NCBI GenBank assembly: GCA_029641185.1
Contig: JAPWGK010000003.1
Coordinates: 2,294,001 to 2,358,000, forward strand
Direction: 5' to 3'
DNA: 64,000 nt
Source: Pseudofabraea citricarpa
Taxonomy: Eukaryota > Ascomycota > Leotiomycetes > Helotiales > Dermateaceae
A model generated the notes under the pieces. The model had not been told where the DNA came from, searched no databases, and saw only the letters and a list, made by a program, of their open reading frames with translations. Below, piece by piece: positions 22,694 through 34,008 of this stretch (position 1 is the stretch's first letter; every line of letters starts with the position of its first letter). Position numbers and translations under genes: made by a program.

Positions 22694-23807
22694 ATGCCTC
22701 GCGCAACCCGAGAGACAGACATCTACAGACGTGATGCGAAATACAACCACAGTTTACTGACTGCAGCACAAAGGGAGAAGCTTATAGCGGTATGCTAGAA
22801 CTCATAGAGGTTGAACGAAGTAATACTGATCTTTCAATAGCCATACCTACCTGCTCCACCGTCACGAAATAAGAAAAACGCACCGTCGATTGCCCAAACG
22901 AGTGAGAAAACCAAGCGGCGATCACGGCTAGGCGTTCGAGAATTCCTCAAGAATCAGATACATGCTTTGCTATACGGCATAATACACACAATATTTTCTG
23001 TATATGTCCGCTTTCGATTAGCATACCATGCAGTGAAGGATCGCATCCTCGCCGTACTGTACTATCATCATCGAACGCCTGAACTTATACAGAAAGATGT
23101 GAAGGGGCTATCGAGATTACCAGAGCACCTGAGTGTGATACTGAAGCTTGAGGATGGGGCGCGCGGATCAGCTGGCCTTGAAGCTTTAGTTGATGAAGCA
23201 GCTGAGATTGCAGCATGGAGTGCATGCGCTGGAATACCTATGCTATCCATATACGAGTCAACTGGTAAGCTGGTGAAGACATCAATTTAAACCCCCACTA
23301 ACAAATACAGGTGTACTGAAAGGGCATGTCCCAGCAACCCATCGGGCAATTACCAGAAAGCTGGCCTCTTATTTTGGACCCCAGTATCCTGACCTGACAC
23401 TGCGAGCACCACATATCCCTTCAATGGAATCTGCACCAAGCACGCCAACAGCAGAAAACTTCAGTGCGCCCCGTCAACATCTCTCTATCCTTCTTCTCTC
23501 TGCCGAAGATGGTAGGGACTCCCTGGTCGACCTCACGAAAACTCTTACGGAGATGTCTCAAAGGTCTAAACTGTCTGCCGGCGACATTAATGTAGACCTT
23601 GTAGATACGGAGATGTCAGAAGCTGTAATGGGCGAGCCCAACTTGTTGGTGCTCTTTGGCCCAACTGTAGAGTTGTCCGGCTACCCTCCGTGGCAGTTAC
23701 GACTCACAGAGATCTTTCATGTGCAGGATAACCAAGGCGTTGGTTATCAGGTGTTCTTGAGGGCGTTATACAATTATGCAAACGCCCAGATGCGATTCGG
23801 TAGATGA
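22694..23807 (+). CDS. NUS1: Dehydrodolichyl diphosphate synthase complex subunit NUS1
   Basis: The non-catalytic but essential partner of the cis-prenyltransferase Rer2/Srt1, making dolichol precursors at the ER. The model is 22694..22789, 22841..23264, 23311..23807, 338 aa. Residues about 70-95 form a hydrophobic anchor (LLYGIIHTIFSVYVRF). The following domain has the degenerate cis-prenyltransferase fold (LPEHLSVIL, ACAGIPMLSIYESTG). The C-terminus ends in MRFGR, matching the RXG motif this subunit contributes to the active site. Both introns (51 and 46 bp) are short, with clear CTAAC-type or similar branch sites. Its 3' end nearly touches the convergent AlkB gene. Confidence 0.93.
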
Positions 23808-23823
23808 TTTTGAGCATCTGTAT

Positions 23824-24876
23824 CTACGACTTCCATAGCTGCATTTCTCTTGCCAAGTTGTTCCACTTATAGACTGGCCCGGTACCAACGTTGTAATTAT
23901 AATAATTCTCAGTGCCGCCTCTCACCAGAGCTTTTCTGAACGTAATGTTGATTCTTCCCCCATCATCTGCGTTTTTCCCGGTTCTCTTCGGTATTGAATG
24001 TAACCAGTTCGCTTGTGTCTTGCCTCGCATCAGGATCATATCGCCACTCGCAAGAGGTAACTTCAGAGGTGTCGTGTCCGGAGGAGGCGGTGCATTATCA
24101 TTCGGAGCCACCGGCTTATGCTTCATGAGAAAGTCCCTCCTAGCACCTAAGGAGAACGAGGCAATGGCTGGTAGGTCTCCCAAGAAACGTTCGTCATCGC
24201 TGTGGTACGAGATACTATCCGAACCCGACGCGTAATAATTAACAAGGCAGAAATTGAACCTACAGCCAGTTGCTTTCTCGGTCGAGATTCTAAGTTCATC
24301 CAGACACTTTGGTATCGGGCGTGGTGCGTATTTCCCATAGTTCTTGTCTTTCGAGATCTTCAGACGCGTCTTTGCATCAACTACGTCGCCTGCTTCATCG
24401 AAACGAGAGGTCTCATCTAGACCAAAAACCGTAGTATATCGCGGTGTACGAATCTGGGTTTCGACGTTTCCTCTCTTGATCTTATATTCCACCCTATAGA
24501 ATGGTAGTTCTGAGCGTAAGAATTGAAAGATTTGACGTGAGAGGCTTGTCGGTATATATGGTTCGAAATACAGCAAGTCGAGGTCGGCTTGATCATTTAT
24601 CGCCCGGCCGATTGACGAGGGCAGAGACTCGACTTCTTTACTAATATGCGTCTTTAGATTAGAAATTGGAAATGGGTAGGTCGTATGAGTTGAATATGTT
24701 TGCTCCTTCGAATCACGCATTAGTTAGACTATCAGATAGAATGTAAATGGAGGGCTCACATGATCGTCTGTGGATGCTTGTCCATCAAGATGATCTCCAG
24801 TCTCTGAAAGCTTAGCCTTCTTGACTGGTGGCTTGAAGAACGATTCCAATGTACGCTTTTTAGTAATTCCGGACAT
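23824..24876 (-). CDS. AlkB-type 2OG-Fe(II) dioxygenase (ALKBH2/3-like DNA repair)
   Basis: An enzyme predicted to remove N-alkyl lesions (1-methyladenine, 3-methylcytosine) from nucleic acid by oxidative demethylation. The model is complement(23824..24705, 24760..24876), 332 aa. Iron ligands are His207 and Asp209 (YHSDDE) and His275 (NWLHSIPK). The 2-oxoglutarate-binding arginines lie in RINITFRK. The upstream NFCLVNYYASGSDSI segment is family-typical. Exon 1 encodes a KKRTLESFFK motif resembling a degenerate PCNA-interacting (PIP) box, which fits recruitment to replication forks. The 54-bp intron ends with an ATG in frame (MRDSK), so intron retention could allow a shorter product without the PIP-like motif. 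It is divergent from TRM5. Confidence 0.92.
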
Positions 24877-25191
24877 CTCTCAACAAGTCAACCGCACTGT
24901 GAAGATGTGCTCCTCAAAAGTTGTTTGAATGGTCCTTGAGTGAGGCAGCGCGTCATAGATTCTTAGTTAATCGGGTAGCCTTGTCTTGGCTCCAAATATC
25001 CAAATTAATTTCTCTCAGCCTTGCGAGTCACCATCGCGACAGCATCTTTCCCACCTTTTCCAACCACAATCGCATTTTTAACATAATCCCCACTTGGAAA
25101 TATGGAGGTTTTTCCCCTTCGCCATTTGACCTGACGTACTCTGCTAACACTGTAATTCTAGGCCGTGAATCCAACAGGCCCTCTGGAAACC
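24877..25191. other. Divergent promoter region AlkB / TRM5
   Basis: A 315-bp spacer between two divergent start codons. No gene or clear element is seen. Confidence 0.5.
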
Positions 25192-26922
25192 ATGTCTCTT
25201 TTCCGACCTCCCATCGTGCGTTCTGCGTCTGGTGTGCTGGATCGCGCTCTCTTCTCAAAAACCATACCTCTCTCAGCCGCTTGTGTATCTAATATCAAGA
25301 ACATCTCGAAATTCCGGTCTGCGCTCGAAAAATCACGCGAAATCCTGAAGCTCGAAAGACTCACAAATGTCAGACCAGATCCAGATTCTGAGCTGGCAGC
25401 GAAAGGGGGGAAATGTGTGGTGTTGAAGCCAGACGTAAAACCAGATGGTATTTTTAGCCTCTGTATTTGGTACAAAATTTGCCTTCTTTTTTAACCTTTG
25501 AATAGATTCAAGCACTTGGAGTCCAATATTGCAGGAAGCTGTCAAGGCGCAGGAGTTGAGGATCGTTCCATATTCCCTCGTGTTGGATTACAATTATTGG
25601 ACCTATCGTAAGCAGAGCTAAATCAAGCTCTCAAAATCAGAATGCTGACGATATTAAGAGGACATCATAGAATCAATACTACCAGAAGAAGATCAAGGCG
25701 AAATACCAAGTGGCTTTTCCATGGTTGGTCATATTGGTAGGAGTTGATTTTTTCACTCATGCAAACAGAATAACTGACGAAGTAAAGCACATCTAAATCT
25801 TAGAAATGAGTATCTACGATATAAATCCTTGATCGCCCAAATCCTTGTAGACAAGAATCCTACTGTCCGTACCGTTATCAACAAGATTGACAATGTCGGG
25901 GCTGAGTCGGAATTCAGGACCTTTGCTTATGAGGTTCTCTTCGGTGAAGATGAGATGAATGTCGAAGTCAAGGAACAAGAGTGCCTATTCCGATTTGACT
26001 ATTCAAAGGTTTACTGGAATACTCGGCTGAACACAGAACATCGACGTCTAGTCGAAGCATTTAAACCTGGTGTTGCTGTTTGCGATGTCATGGCTGGAGT
26101 TGGACCATTCGCAGTTCCAGCTGGGAAAAAGAAAGTCTTTGTATGGGCAAACGACCTTAATCCAGATAGTATCGCTAGCATGAAAGATGCTATTGACCGA
26201 AACAAGGTGGGCCATTTTCTTTTTCCAATTGGTCTATTTCTATTCCATGATGATTTAAATATCACGACGGTCAACATAGCCACAAGTTGGTGTTGATGAA
26301 CTTGCCTCTGACCAGGCACATATCTGAGTTACTATCACCTACGACGAGCTCGCTCTTCAGAAACTTTGTTTTCAAAATACTAATAACCTAATAGGTTGGA
26401 CTATTCGTGCGGCCTTACTGTGAAGATGGACATAAGTTTATCCATAATGCAGTTGATGACTTGCTGAGCCTCACAGCTAAAGGCGAAAATACTGTCACCA
26501 TACCCGGGACTGCTTCACGCAATGCTTCAAGCGAGCAGCGTGCAGAAATGATCAAAAAGAACACCAAGAACTTCACGATTCCGCAGACTTTCAGCCACTT
26601 CGTTATGAACCTACCAGCTACGGCAATTGACTTCCTAGGGTCTTTCAATGGCATCTATAACGGACATGAATTGCTCTTTGAGCCACATACAGAGACAAAG
26701 TTGCCAATGGTACATGTCCACTGCTTTTCAACCAAGAGCGAAGACAATGTACGAGAGGGCATTGATATTTGTGAGCGGATATCGGCGAAGTTGGATTTCG
26801 AGGTGAAGCCATCTGATCAAGATTTGGTTATTCACGAAGTTAGGGATGTGGCGCCCAACAAGAGAATGTTCTGTGCCAGCTTTAGGATACCCGCTGAAGT
26901 CGCATTTCGTAGCCGGAGGTGA
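25192..26922 (+). CDS. TRM5: tRNA (guanine37-N1)-methyltransferase TRM5
   Basis: This enzyme methylates G37 next to the anticodon of several tRNAs and prevents frameshifting; fungal Trm5 serves both cytosol/nucleus and mitochondria. The model has five exons: 25192..25447, 25506..25607, 25659..25736, 25788..26206, 26395..26922, 460 aa. Signatures are the N-terminal MSLFRPP, the SAM-binding VCDVMAGVGPFAVPA (about 240-255), NDLNPDS, and MNLPATAIDFL, the family's catalytic-loop motif. Four introns were placed by phase. The last (26207..26394, 188 bp) is much longer than the others (51-58 bp) and interrupts the RNKV-GLFV segment. The frame upstream of 25192 begins with GTG and was rejected in favour of the ATG. 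Confidence 0.94.
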
Positions 26923-27671
26923 TTCAAAATAAAATATTAGATGGAATCCGACTCAATAATAAATAACTAGGAGATCGATTAAGCTAAAATTATTATAATA
27001 TTTCTTGCTATTTTCTAGGGCAGAGCTGACTGCGAAAGCACAATTCTGAAATCAAGAGCGGAGATTCGCAGATGGTTGGAAGCTTGTACATTCGACAGAG
27101 AGGTAGGTGGATCTTTGATAGATACCAGGGTCGTAGTTTAATGAAATCCGTGATTGTTTTGCTAGCTAGCGGCCATAACTGAAACAGGACGAGACCTAGA
27201 ATTGCAAAATCTTTGTAGAGTAATCTTAGTTGCAACTAGTGATAGATTAACCAAAGGAGTGTGGCAACTCGGTGTTACAAAGGAAAGTGAAGAACTTTGC
27301 CAGCAGCTCCTGAAGTGACCACGGCCCACCCCTCAGGATACTTCTTTCTCTGACGATGAACTGACGCCACATATAATGCACTCGCGCGTACCATAGGTTC
27401 AGACCCTCTCGGGCTGGAAGATCCAAGCGGGCTATACTACTGTACTGTCAAGGACCAAGTTCCAGCATGCGGATTTTGACGCCGCAAGCTTCGGACTTGG
27501 TGGCGCCTCCACGCATTAAGGAGTGCCCGAAGTTAATGGAGGCCGAGCTAGTGGACATACATGAGATGATATGGAAGACCTTTCGAACCGCAAGGCTGCT
27601 GATGGAACTCAAAATTCTATGCACTCATATGGGCCAGCAGGTCTAAACAGAAAGAGGAGACTTATCTCATG
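26923..27671. other. Intergenic, 750 bp
   Basis: Convergent 3' flanks of TRM5 and a Zn2Cys6 regulator. The first 80 bp is AT-rich. I see no gene or repeat. Confidence 0.5.
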
Positions 27672-29595
27672 CTACCATTCAATCACCTCCATCGTCTGCC
27701 CAGTCAGACCGTGCTCAATTCCCGGCCAGCTATAGGTCAGAGTCGCCCTCCGCTCGATGGGATTGAAAATGGGTGATACGTTCGATATGCGAGCCCAGCC
27801 CGGGACATCCTCGCAACTTCTCACGTTCTGTAATCCTGCTTCTTCAATATCTAGAACTCTTTGAGCAACTATGGAAGTCGAAAGAGCATCCCATACCCCT
27901 TCTGTCCGACCGCATTCTTGAAGGATTGAGATTACTCTTCTGCGAATGATAGGATCTCTACAGCGACAGGAGACCTGAACAATGTTAGAGTCAATACCTT
28001 CTCGCTGGACGATTTCACCTGATACTATTCGCGAGACTCTCGAACAGGGGAAATATGTTCAATGATTAACTTACCTCAAATAGAGGTCCAACAAGAGCCA
28101 GGTCCATGCAGGGAGACCCACCACTTGCTGTCAAATGTAGGTCAAGCTTAATGATATCATCCGCTAGGGAGACGATTTTTTGAAACACGGGGCAGAAGAC
28201 GTCCCAATCCATTGGATCGTTAACCACCGTTCGTGTGAGCATCCACGCTGTAGCCCCGAGCTCTTTCAGGATGCCCAGAGCAGCAGTGCCTCTCCTTTTT
28301 TGCTCCGTCAGATTGTCACCTCTAATGCCTAGGTAGACATCATAAGCTGATGACCATCTCGCCAGAATACTTGTGGATTTCTTCTGCCAGGCCTCAGCCT
28401 GAGAAACCGCAGGAACTTTCTCACTCATAGAATCCGATATATCGCTTGTAGAGTAAGAAGCCACATGCCAGTGAGATACGAGCGATTCTCGAGCCTTCGA
28501 TAAACTCGAGAACATGGCTGGAATCTCTCGTTTCTGTTCGTTTTTTGTCGTTGAGTCGTACAACTCCCGTTTCTGCCCACTAAACATCTACTTTGGTCAA
28601 ACACGTGATCTGCGCAATCTGGAAGCCTTACCTGGTAGCTTGAAGGTCAAGACGGACGAACATCTCTTCTAGCATTCCTATGGATGCATATGGTATTTCA
28701 GATGTTCCAAGGACATCATGTTGATGGCGATGGGTTTCCTTGTTGTACTCAACCTCGCTCAGAACCTTCATGCCGCTTTGGACGTGTGTGATAGCGGAGC
28801 CGTAGTTGCTTTGTATTGTCTATTGATAATGAGCAGGAATAAGCTTTAGACATGAGAACGACTCACCTCGATGCATGCAAACAGAACAGAACATATCAGA
28901 CACACGTCGGTTGCTTGTTGGCCTTCCCGTGAGAGTGGTTCGACGAGGATATTGATTGCATGACTATAATTTTCCAAAGCAAAGTCATCGGTCCATCCAC
29001 TGGTATGACTTTGCACAGTCAAGCCATTTCCTTGCTCTGATTTTGCGTGCAAGGAGCCTAGAGCGAGGATTGCATGTCGGATTGAGGGTTCGCGAAGGGC
29101 CGCCTGGAGCAGAATCCTTTCCCAGAAATCATTTCCAAATAATCCACTCAATTGGGGTGCGGTTTTCTGTTGAAAGAAGTAGAACGACCGACGTTCCTTC
29201 TTCGTGCCGAGAAATCCGACAGACGGAGTTTGGCTCAATGCGCCGGAAAATGCATTTGGAGGTGCTTGCATGATTGGCCCGTAGCCATCACATTTCCTAC
29301 CTGTAGAAATGCATAAATCGCACGAAGGGGTTCCCTCGTCGCATTTCACTCGCCGTACTAGCCAACAGATTAGTTTCCCCCCGATGGTTCAACCTAGTAA
29401 TGCTAAATCTCACTTCTGCTATATTGTTAGGAAGGCACGACACAGACACCAGCTTCCCGAGAACGATACATTGAACGCGAACGCGAAGGCAAACAAAAAG
29501 AATGTTTAGGATGGTACACACTTGCATGTATGGCACCCAGTTCGGGTTTTTGGTCGATAGGCCCGTTTTCTCTGACCTTGAGCAACACGGGGCAT
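27672..29595 (-). CDS. Zn2Cys6 transcription factor
   Basis: A GAL4-type fungal regulator. The model is complement(27672..27974, 28075..28579, 28632..28819, 28867..29357, 29520..29595), 520 aa. The binuclear zinc cluster (Cys21, 24, 31, 38, 41, 48) is split by the first intron. Joining 29520 to 29357 gives CKLRRVKC with the correct C-X2-C-X6-C spacing. The rest is helical with stretches typical of the short fungal regulator type that ends with a polar C-terminal domain. Intron 1 is 162 bp and its donor (GTGTAC) is weak; neighbouring donors do not keep the cluster spacing. It lies next to an RTA1 gene transcribed in the same direction, a possible local target. Target genes are unknown. Confidence 0.8.
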
Positions 29596-29930
29596 TTCGG
29601 CGACAAACTTCAGTGCAGACTTGCAACTTTAATTAGCGTTCCCGTCGAGGGACTACAGCTGTTGGACACTGTTAAGCAAAGGATCGAAGCAGTCGAGTTG
29701 AGAATGTAGGTCGGAAGATGGCTGAAGACTGGGTGGAACGAGACCTAATAATCTGCATCTGACATAGATGTCAGCAGGGGACATGAGCTAGCCATGATGA
29801 TCTAGTGTGCATTGGAATGTGGGGCAATCCCATGAAATCAATAAATGTTCGACCCAGGATTACTGTTCTCTATTACAGTAAGTATGACCTTGCCGTCACC
29901 TTGCTCTACCCAAAATACTATATTACTATC
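29596..29930. other. Promoter of Zn2Cys6 gene / 3' flank of RTA1
   Basis: A 335-bp spacer between two leftward genes. No gene is seen in it. Confidence 0.5.
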
Positions 29931-31214
29931 TTACACCGTCAACCCCGAATCCCCCCTGACCTTTTTCGATTTGGTAAGGATGCCCTCTTTTCTTCTCTCT
30001 TTGCGACTTGGAAGATTACTTTCTGCCCCCGACATGATATGACCTGGATGGATGACGTTGAGTATGACAAGGGCGATGAGCATTGGGAGAGAGTCTAGGC
30101 AGTATTGGAACGCCTCGTGGTTAGGAATACTGCTATGGAATCCTTGGCCGTATTCGCAGAGGCGGAAGATAATTCTCGTCTTTGCAAAATGTCAGTGCCT
30201 GGACTTGTATGGGGATCGATTAACGTACCGTGATAAGTGCTAGTACCGCGTAGATCGCATACAATAATGGCAATGCACTTGACGCTCCCTCCACGCCTTG
30301 TCGAATTTGTTCAAGGATTGACCGGTGAAATTTGACGGCGAAGAACGAGAACGTTAGAATGAAGAACTGTTGGACTCCAACCCCGCCCATGTAAATATGA
30401 ATTGCTGGAAAGAATGTCAGCTAAAAGCTCCGCCTATTTAGTTACAACTCACTCACCCGTCAGTACCTGCGAATTCGGTCTCGTGTTACCAGCAGCCGAA
30501 GATGCTCCAGCGATCTGAATGATGAGAGCGCTGCATCGTCGTTAGTTTCTGCCACTTCAAGACCTCCTAGACGTAGCCTCACATGATATCAAAACACACA
30601 AAATATGTCGAAAACCTCCACGCAGTGACGCGGTAGAGTTTTGCATCAGGGATATAATTCCAGACCATCCTTCCTGAACCGCAGATTAGTAGGGTTTCTG
30701 ATGCACCCAGGGAGCCGTTAAGCTCCCCAGAAAAAAAAAAAGTCGAAAGCGCGCCTCTTATCAAGGTTTTATCAAGTGGTAAAATGTAGTGCTCATAACA
30801 CTCACCCATGGCCATATAAACGAAAGCGTTAGTAAAGAGTGGAGCAATCTTTGGTGGAGTTAGCGTTTGGCCTCTTGGACGACGTGACAATGACTTACCA
30901 GAACTAGTACAAACCAAGCTGTGTAGGCAGCCAGACTGGTGGGGTTTTTAATGCTGACGATCCGAAAGATGTAGTTGAGTGTTTGGATAAATCCAGAGCA
31001 AACTATCACCCAACAGTATCTCTTTTTGTACAATATCGCTTGCGCGACATGTACGCAGGTGGTGAGAGCGAACAGGACTGTGAAGAGAATTGCAGCTGGG
31101 GTTGAAGGGCAAAATGTCCATTCGGTGTGCACTACATCTGCGCGAGCTGTGGGCAGGTAAGCTTCATTCTCGATGCCTCGTGTACAGCAACTGACCAGCA
31201 CAAGTCCCAGTCAT
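29931..31214 (-). CDS. RTA1-like membrane protein (lipid-translocating exporter family)
   Basis: A seven-helix membrane protein of the fungal RTA1/RTM1/RSB1 family, linked in yeast to resistance to toxic lipids or sterol-acting compounds. The gene is finely split: complement(29931..30179, 30229..30404, 30457..30530, 30583..30673, 30806..30848, 30899..31146, 31196..31214), 299 aa. Every junction keeps frame. Diagnostic segments are APLFTNAFVYMAMGRMV, the Ile-rich helix after CFD, and IYMGGVGVQQFFIL. The first exon is only 19 bp (MTGTCA) and its intron has a GTCAGT donor, so the N-terminus is the least certain part. Hydrophobic spans suggest plasma membrane residence. The cytosolic tail is basic. 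Confidence 0.87.
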
Positions 31215-32244
31215 TTTTAAAAGATGGAAGTTGTCCAGCGAAATTGCGAAAGGGATACTGGTTTAGGGATCTTGAAGCTGGAAATGGTTCGCTGAAGTTG
31301 CAAAAAGATGCTGGGTTTGCAATTCTCGAAGCTGGAAATGTGTTGAGACCGAATTCTTGGACTAGGAAGTATATATATATGTGTGTTATTTGCCTTTCTT
31401 CCCCTGTAACTACACCAAGAGCTACTGTATTTGAAGACTGTTTAACCTCTTTTAATTAGCTAAGTAAGGTGTGGATACATGATAATACGTAGTAGACTTT
31501 GAAACTAAGCTTTGTAAGATTTTAAAACCTTTGTAGCTTATATTCCTCAGCTACTTAGGTATATTTCTTAGAGATGTGGTCCGTGAATGATTCGGCCTCT
31601 TTTTTCGTAAGCGGAGAGCCTGTGACGCTCTACTGCTACGTTGCATCGTCGCAAGCTCGGAGATTCTAGTGTACTGCAAATACCGAGAAATCTGTTGATT
31701 TCTTGCTTCCTCTTGATTATTTCCCTCATTCCATGCATATGCGGAAATGCTTGTTGATGGAAGGTAGGGATGTCCTTACGAAGCAACCAATTGGATGCGA
31801 TGGATAAAGCCCAGCCACTCCAGTTCGGGCGATGCCGGCGCTAGACTGAAAGTGTCAGTGCATAAGGCTGTACTTTTGAGAAGGCAGTCTAAGCCACTCC
31901 AAGCCTAGCAATGATGATTGTGGAGCTTGTCCCTACGAGACCGCCAATCCAACACCAGTAACCACCACTATCAGGATTCTAAAGAGGCCGAAACTTGAAT
32001 GCTGACGATTGTCTCTCAACACCTGTTGCCTTGTGAGTGTGCTGACAATCAATATTCAATTGTCCGTACGAGCAGAGCACACTGACGCAACACCTTCGCA
32101 GTCATGGGAACAAGACCATACGAGGAATGGCGACCGTTCGGTCTGCTACGGAGTATTCTGGACTATTACTCTACTAAGCTATCATAAATGAGGCGTCCAT
32201 GGCAATGAGTATTAAAGTCATCGAGGTCCGACACGAAAGCAAGC
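31215..32244. other. Divergent promoter region RTA1 / amidohydrolase
   Basis: This 1.03-kb spacer has an imperfect 54-bp tandem duplication on the RTA1 side and an AT-rich centre. No gene is supported; a 72-aa frame at 31568-31786 has no features. Confidence 0.5.
31240..31347. repeat. Imperfect 54-bp tandem duplication
   Basis: Copy 1 (31240-31293) and copy 2 (31294-31347) align over their length, most clearly in the shared GAAGCTGGAAATG core, with scattered substitutions. It lies 26 bp upstream of the RTA1 start codon, so it may duplicate a promoter element. Confidence 0.65.
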
Positions 32245-33540
32245 ATGCATCATTTGAATTTGGGTTTCAAGCCAGTCCAGTTTATCATGCATTCAATCCT
32301 TTATCTCTTCCTCACAACTCTCCTCTGCCCGTCGGTTCATGGTTGTCTCTCTGGCCACCAAGCAGGGCATGAAGTAAATGCCTCCCACATTGAGACTCAG
32401 CTGAAATTACTTGGAGCCCGGAGCCAGAGTCCGCCACCAACAGGCAAAACAGCCCTCAAAAATGTTCGTGTCTTCAACGGGTGGGCCATCGGTGAACTCA
32501 GCACTGTGGTCATCGACGGGGACCGCATCACCTTCGATCCTCGCGGCGTACAGAACACCATCGATGGGGAGGGGGGTATTCTGCTCCCAGGATTGATTGA
32601 TAGCCATATTCACGTCACCTCGTTGGCCAGTCTTGAGACCTTGAGCAGTTACGGTGTAACGACTGCCATAAACATGGGCTGCAGCGACTACACGTTATGC
32701 TCAGCCCTCCGCGACCAAGTCGGGCTGACATCTTTTCTCACCGCTGGGCAAGGCGCTGTTGCGCCAAAAAGCACACATGCAACGGTGTTCGGATCCACAG
32801 GCTTGGTGTACTCACCATCCCAAGCAACGCAGTTTGTGGATAACGTCTTTGGAAATGGGTCGGAATTCATGAAGCTGATTTCGGAAAGGGATGGCTTCAA
32901 CCAGGCTACCCATGATGCCCTTGTCAGTGCGACACATGCGTTGGGTAAGGTCTCCATGACCCATGCCCAGGATTACGACTCGTATGAAGTCGCAATTCGC
33001 TCGAGGACCGATGGTCTCCAACATGTACCATTCGATATTCCGCTTACGGCGGAGATGGCACAACTCATAAAACAACAGAAACAATATGTGACGCCGACAC
33101 TGAACATTGGGAAGATTGTCACCGCGAATTTGACCATCGAATCGGCCATTTCTGGCGGAGTGAGCTTGACATACGAAGCTGGAGTGACCAGTTTACAGCG
33201 GCTGCTGCGTGCGCGTGTTCCGATTCTTGCCGGAACCGACGCAAGAGACCAAATCCCCAGTTTTATTGGGGATGATACGGTGGGGATCACTCTACATCGA
33301 GAGTTACAATATCTGACAGAGGCGGGTATGAGTGAGGTGGAGGTGATAAGGGCCGCGACGGTGGTACCCAGTATTTGGCATAATTTGATAGGGCGAGGGT
33401 CTATCAGAGAGGGATATCGTGCGGATTTACTCTTACTCAAGCCAGGGAGTGATCCACTACTGAACATTTCAAAGACATTGGATATCGCGAGAGTTTGGAA
33501 TGGGGGTATCCTATATGTGCCATCGGCGGGGACGAAGTGA
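32245..33540 (+). CDS. Secreted metal-dependent amidohydrolase
   Basis: A single-exon 431-aa member of the amidohydrolase superfamily (imidazolonepropionase/prolidase-like group). Metal-site candidates are His121 and His123 (DSHIHV), Lys210 (EFMKLI, possibly carbamylated), His240 (SMTHAQ), His260 (LQHVP) and Asp332 (AGTDAR). A hydrophobic signal peptide begins at Met15 (MHSILYLFLTTLLCPSVHG), so translation may really start at 32287 and the product be exported. Asn-linked glycosylation sites are present. Bacterial-like members of this group act on cyclic amides, lactams or X-Pro peptides; the actual substrate cannot be told. It lacks introns, unlike most neighbours, which could mean an acquired gene, but that is only a hint. 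Confidence 0.85.
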   Translation: MHHLNLGFKPVQFIMHSILYLFLTTLLCPSVHGCLSGHQAGHEVNASHIETQLKLLGARSQSPPPTGKTALKNVRVFNGWAIGELSTVVIDGDRITFDPRGVQNTIDGEGGILLPGLIDSHIHVTSLASLETLSSYGVTTAINMGCSDYTLCSALRDQVGLTSFLTAGQGAVAPKSTHATVFGSTGLVYSPSQATQFVDNVFGNGSEFMKLISERDGFNQATHDALVSATHALGKVSMTHAQDYDSYEVAIRSRTDGLQHVPFDIPLTAEMAQLIKQQKQYVTPTLNIGKIVTANLTIESAISGGVSLTYEAGVTSLQRLLRARVPILAGTDARDQIPSFIGDDTVGITLHRELQYLTEAGMSEVEVIRAATVVPSIWHNLIGRGSIREGYRADLLLLKPGSDPLLNISKTLDIARVWNGGILYVPSAGTK

Positions 33541-34008
33541 TGGTGAGCAGTTGAAATGGACCAGCCTGAGAGCTTAGGAATTTTCAGGTTCGAAGGCTAT
33601 ATAAATTTAAGGGAAGTGTTATATAGCCTTCAATACATGTTAAATAGCCTAGCAAGCAAGCTCACAGTGAGTGTTTCATACTTCCAATTTAATGTTTCTG
33701 TGACCGTCTTACCTGGCCAGTTTCTTTTTAAGAAAAATGGACAACAGATGATGCAAATACATGCAAGTTCTGGAGACCATTAAGGAGCCTGCTGTTACAA
33801 TATGGAGATACTACTCGTATAACCATTAGCAACTTTATCGGAGAATGTGTTTATAACATTAAGCTTCACTTTTGTAAGAGGTAATTAGACTATATAGAAA
33901 TCTGCGTTTATAATATTGTATTTTTTATTGTGTCGGAGCTATTAGTGGTACAAATTAAGTTGGGGAGTTGAGAATTATTAAGCACAAGGAAGCGAGGCAA
34001 ACAAAGGG
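33541..34008. other. Convergent 3' flanks, AT-rich
   Basis: A 468-bp AT-rich spacer between the amidohydrolase and the P450. No gene is supported. Confidence 0.5.

Noticed and set aside
26207..26394. A hidden TRM5 exon inside the long intron
   Set aside because: The flanking residues RNK and VGLFV already join into the expected continuous family motif, leaving no missing segment.
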